Below are positions 11,602-14,010 of a stretch of DNA of 14,010 bases, piece by piece. The notes beneath the pieces were generated by a model. The model was not told the DNA's origin, made no database searches, and was given only the letters and a program-made list of their open reading frames with translations. Position 1 is the first letter of the stretch, and each line of letters opens with the position of its first letter. The position numbers and the translations under genes are program-made. Source of the stretch: Rubrobacter sp. (lineage in GTDB: Bacteria > Actinomycetota > Rubrobacteria > Rubrobacterales > Rubrobacteraceae); the NCBI GenBank assembly GCA_016781775.1, contig JADDPR010000510.1:1-14010 (forward strand). The letters run 5' to 3'.

Positions 11602-13910
11602 TAGAAGCCGTACTGGTTTGCGGCGGCTCCACCGGACGGAGCGGGTATGGGCGCCGTGGATGGAGCCTCGGCAAACTGGCCGGGAGGCATCGCAGGAACT
11701 GCACCCGCCACAGAATTAGGTCCCGGAACGGCGCTCGCCGCCTGGGGGCCCTGCACGTTGTCCGGCATTTGGTTCGCCCCTTGGACCGAGGCCTCTGACG
11801 AAGGCGATTCGCCGGGGTTACGCTCCGCGCCTGTGATCGTTTGTGGGTTCTCTATGCCCTCGAAGCGCTCGACCGGTTCGCCTGCCAGGACGTTCCGCAT
11901 GTGCGTCTGGAAGAGCACGGTCGGCGGGGCGATAGGCCCTTGCTGTGTCCTACTATCCAGCGCCAGGAGCCCTTCGAGGGTCGTGCCGCCTTCGGCGTAG
12001 CCCATCCATACTCCGGTCACGAGCTTCGGGGTGAAGCCGACAAACCAGGAGTCGAAGAAGTTCTCCGAGGTTCCGCTCTTGCCTGCTACGGGGCGCTCGC
12101 CTAGGTTCGCCTTCGTCGCGATGCCCTCGGTCACGTCCCCGATCATGACCTCCGTCACCGCCCGGGCTATCTCCGGGTCGATCACCTGCTCGCCCTGGGG
12201 CCGGTCCCCCTCCTCGCGCAGAACCTTCTCGTTCTGCAGGCCCTCGTCTTGCACGACCCGCTTGATCCCGGTGGGCGAGACCCGGCGCCCACCGTTGGCT
12301 ATGGTGGCATACGCGGTCGCCATGTCCATGGGTGAGACCTCCTGCGAGCCGAGCACGATGGAGGGGTTGGAGGTATCCAACTCTGCCGTAACACCGAGCC
12401 TGTGGGCAACGTCGGCGATCGCCGCGGGGCCGTTCTCCAGACCCTTGCCGTCCACGTTCATTACCAGATCCGTAAAAACCGAGTTGTCCGAGAACCACAG
12501 CGCCTGCTCCAGGCTGATGGGACCGCGGTGTTCCTCCTCAAAGTTGTCCACAACCCACTTCTCCGGTTTGCCCTCGGTATTCTCGATCGTGTACCGCTTC
12601 TTCTCCGAGACGAACTTCGTGGTTTGCGGGTCTATGCCCTGCTGGAGCGCCGCGATCAGGGCGAACGGCTTGAAGGAGCTGCCAGGTTGGCGCATGGCCT
12701 GCGTTACGAGGTTGAATTGCGACTCCTGGTCGCGATCCCCGACCATCGTCCTTATGTAGCCGGTCTCCGGCTCGATCGAGACGAGCGCCGCGTCCGGGTC
12801 CTCCGGGTACGCGAGAAATCCCGTTGGCCCATAAAGCATCTCCCGTGCCCCGGTGTGCGTCTGGAGGTTCAGGGTCGTGTATACGCTCAGGCCGCCCTGC
12901 AGGACGGTCGCCGCCCCATATTCGTTTAAGAGCTCTTCGCGCACGAGCGCCGCGAATTCCCTCGTCTCCGGCGGAGCCGAAAGCCCGGATTCGATCATCG
13001 CAGCCTTCGGCCACTGCTCCGGGAGGGCTTCGTCGAGCGCCTCCCTGTGATCTTGCCGGGTTATGTACCCTGCCTTGAACATCTTCTCCAGCACCAGGTT
13101 GCGCTGGTACGTAGCCTCCTCCCGGTCCACCCCCAAGGTCGAGGGGGACCACAACAGGCCGATGAGCGTTGCGGATTCACCGAGCGTAAGGTCCTCGATT
13201 GACTTGCTGAAGTAGGTCTCCGCCGCGGCCCCGACTCCGTAGGCGTTGCTGCCAAAGTAAACCGTGTTCAGGTACATACCGAGAATCCTGTCCTTCTCGT
13301 AGCGGCGCTCGATCTCGATGGCGATCGCGGCCTCTTCGAGTTTCCGGGACAGGGCGCGATCCTGGGAGAGGTACGCGTTCTTCACGTACTGTTGTGTGAT
13401 CGTGCTGGCCCCCTCCACCGCCTCGCCCGCCCGAATGTCGACCCAGAGCGCCCGCATGATCCCCGCGAGGTCCACGCCGGCGTGCTCCCTGAAACGGGCG
13501 TCTTCCTTGGCGACCAGAGCGTCCAGAAGACTCACCGGCATCTCCTCGACGGAGGCCGCCTTGCGGTTCTCGCCCTCGAAGATCGTCCCGATAACCCGCC
13601 GTGATCCCGCAGTTTCTCCGACGGGCTCGGAGTAGATGTAGGTGGGGTGGGAGGAGACCACCTGCGGCTCTTCAAGATTGCCGACGCTCCTCACCAGTCC
13701 GAGGTACCCGCCGGCCACAAAGAAGGCAGCAGCCACGATCCCGCACAGCAGCGCAACCCCTAACCACTTCAGTAGCCGTGCTTTAAGACCGTCCTTACTA
13801 CGGGTACGGCTCTTCTTGATGTTCTTGGAGGGACCGATACGCGTCGCGCCCTTTACGGGCGTCGGGTTCGTCACGGCCTTGCCGCCCCTCCTCTGATAAG
13901 TGCTGACCAT
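11601..13910 (-). CDS. Class A penicillin-binding protein (bifunctional, PBP1A-like)
   Basis: Polymerises and crosslinks peptidoglycan outside the membrane. The 769-aa protein has a basic cytoplasmic tail (1-45), one membrane anchor (about 46-70), a GT51 glycosyltransferase domain with EDARFREHAGVD (catalytic Glu136), GASTITQQYVKN (168-179), RKLEEAAIAIEIER (189-202) and YLNTVYFG, then a transpeptidase domain with SxxK Ser411-Lys414 (QPGSSFKP), SxN Ser474-Asp475-Asn476 and KSGT 611-614. All catalytic residues are intact. From about residue 690 it ends in a Pro/Ala/Gly/Ser-rich, probably disordered tail finishing NQYGF. ATG 13910 is used; GTG 13 codons in, with AGGAGG 12 bases before it, is an alternative. 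It converges on mpg. Confidence 0.96.
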   Translation of the reverse strand: MVSTYQRRGGKAVTNPTPVKGATRIGPSKNIKKSRTRSKDGLKARLLKWLGVALLCGIVAAAFFVAGGYLGLVRSVGNLEEPQVVSSHPTYIYSEPVGETAGSRRVIGTIFEGENRKAASVEEMPVSLLDALVAKEDARFREHAGVDLAGIMRALWVDIRAGEAVEGASTITQQYVKNAYLSQDRALSRKLEEAAIAIEIERRYEKDRILGMYLNTVYFGSNAYGVGAAAETYFSKSIEDLTLGESATLIGLLWSPSTLGVDREEATYQRNLVLEKMFKAGYITRQDHREALDEALPEQWPKAAMIESGLSAPPETREFAALVREELLNEYGAATVLQGGLSVYTTLNLQTHTGAREMLYGPTGFLAYPEDPDAALVSIEPETGYIRTMVGDRDQESQFNLVTQAMRQPGSSFKPFALIAALQQGIDPQTTKFVSEKKRYTIENTEGKPEKWVVDNFEEEHRGPISLEQALWFSDNSVFTDLVMNVDGKGLENGPAAIADVAHRLGVTAELDTSNPSIVLGSQEVSPMDMATAYATIANGGRRVSPTGIKRVVQDEGLQNEKVLREEGDRPQGEQVIDPEIARAVTEVMIGDVTEGIATKANLGERPVAGKSGTSENFFDSWFVGFTPKLVTGVWMGYAEGGTTLEGLLALDSRTQQGPIAPPTVLFQTHMRNVLAGEPVERFEGIENPQTITGAERNPGESPSSEASVQGANQMPDNVQGPQAASAVPGPNSVAGAVPAMPPGQFAEAPSTAPIPAPSGGAAANQYGF

Positions 13911-13919
13911 CGGTGCGGT

Positions 13920-13925
13920 ATAGTA
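13920..13925 (-). promoter_or_regulatory. Possible -10 box of the PBP gene
   Basis: On the - strand TACTAT (13925-13920) lies 9 bases before the ATG at 13910, with a TG directly upstream of it. Transcription would start about 2-3 bases before the ATG, so the mRNA would be nearly leaderless; no Shine-Dalgarno sequence precedes the ATG. The nearest -35 candidates are TCGTAA at 17 bases and TTGTCG at 20 bases, both imperfect. Confidence 0.35.
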
Positions 13926-13977
13926 CAGGAACCGTGGACGGGTTACGACAATATTGCAATAAGGTTGCGTTTCTTTA

Positions 13978-14010
13978 ATGAATCAACCCGACGCTATCTT
14001 CGCCAACGCA
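13978..14010 (+). CDS. Start of a + strand gene, cut by the window edge
   Basis: ATG at 13978 opens a frame MNQPDAIFANA that runs to the last base. It would diverge from the PBP gene across a 67-base gap. Upstream there is only a weak AAGG 13 bases before the ATG and no convincing promoter. Eleven codons are too few to identify a product. A tyrS gene would fit the mpg-tyrS neighbourhood of Mycobacterium, but nothing in these residues shows it. Confidence 0.35.
   Translation, partial: MNQPDAIFANA

Noticed and set aside
12031..12759. 242-aa + strand ORF inside the PBP gene
   Set aside because: It is antisense to the intact transpeptidase domain, Ser/Arg/Thr-rich and without motifs.
2410..13942. 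Shared word CGTGGACGGG at 2410-2419 (infC -35 region) and 13933-13942 (right-edge gap)
   Set aside because: A 10-base match between two places in 14 kb of GC-rich DNA can arise by chance, and no -10 box follows the second copy at a good distance.
1..14010. CRISPR, insertion sequences, prophage, defence or other mobile modules
   Set aside because: No regularly spaced repeats, terminal inverted repeats, transposase or phage-like genes were seen; gene content is housekeeping.

Overview
The window is about 14 kb of GC-rich bacterial chromosome carrying mostly translation and cell-wall housekeeping genes. The order infC-rpmI-rplT, then an RNA 2'-O-methyltransferase, then pheS-pheT is the one known from actinobacteria such as Mycobacterium. 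The Gly-Cys-Val tRNA trio, frequent GTG/TTG starts and several promoters placed almost on their start codons fit the same group. A deep-branching actinobacterium such as Rubrobacter is my best guess; this is inference from gene order and composition, not a database match.

Left part (1-2424): three tRNA genes (Gly-GCC, Cys-GCA, Val-GAC, none with encoded CCA), a 183-base gap with a hairpin, a possible promoter and a short upstream ORF, then thrS. Middle part (2425-9990), all on +: a promoter block, infC, rpmI, rplT, a KtrB/TrkH-type K+ channel subunit with its RCK-domain regulator overlapping by 4 bases, a compact SpoU-type RNA methyltransferase, pheS and pheT. The K+ uptake pair sits inside what is otherwise a translation gene block. 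Right part (9987-14010): a GNAT acetyltransferase on the - strand overlaps the stop of pheT; it diverges across 63 bases from a DUF370/RemA-like gene coupled to a 3-methyladenine DNA glycosylase (mpg). mpg converges on a class A penicillin-binding protein on the - strand, and the first 11 codons of another + strand gene lie at the right edge.

No CRISPR, insertion sequence, phage or restriction/defence module is visible. The interest is in gene-expression features. infC has no ATG, GTG or TTG start near its conserved N-terminus. Up to four genes have a -10 box only 6-9 bases upstream of their start codon, implying leaderless or nearly leaderless mRNAs. thrS has an overlapping upstream ORF, and the rpmI leader has mutually exclusive pairings that would cover or free the ribosome binding site. 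Functional calls rest on recognised motifs; promoter, terminator and RNA-structure calls come from reading by eye and are weaker.
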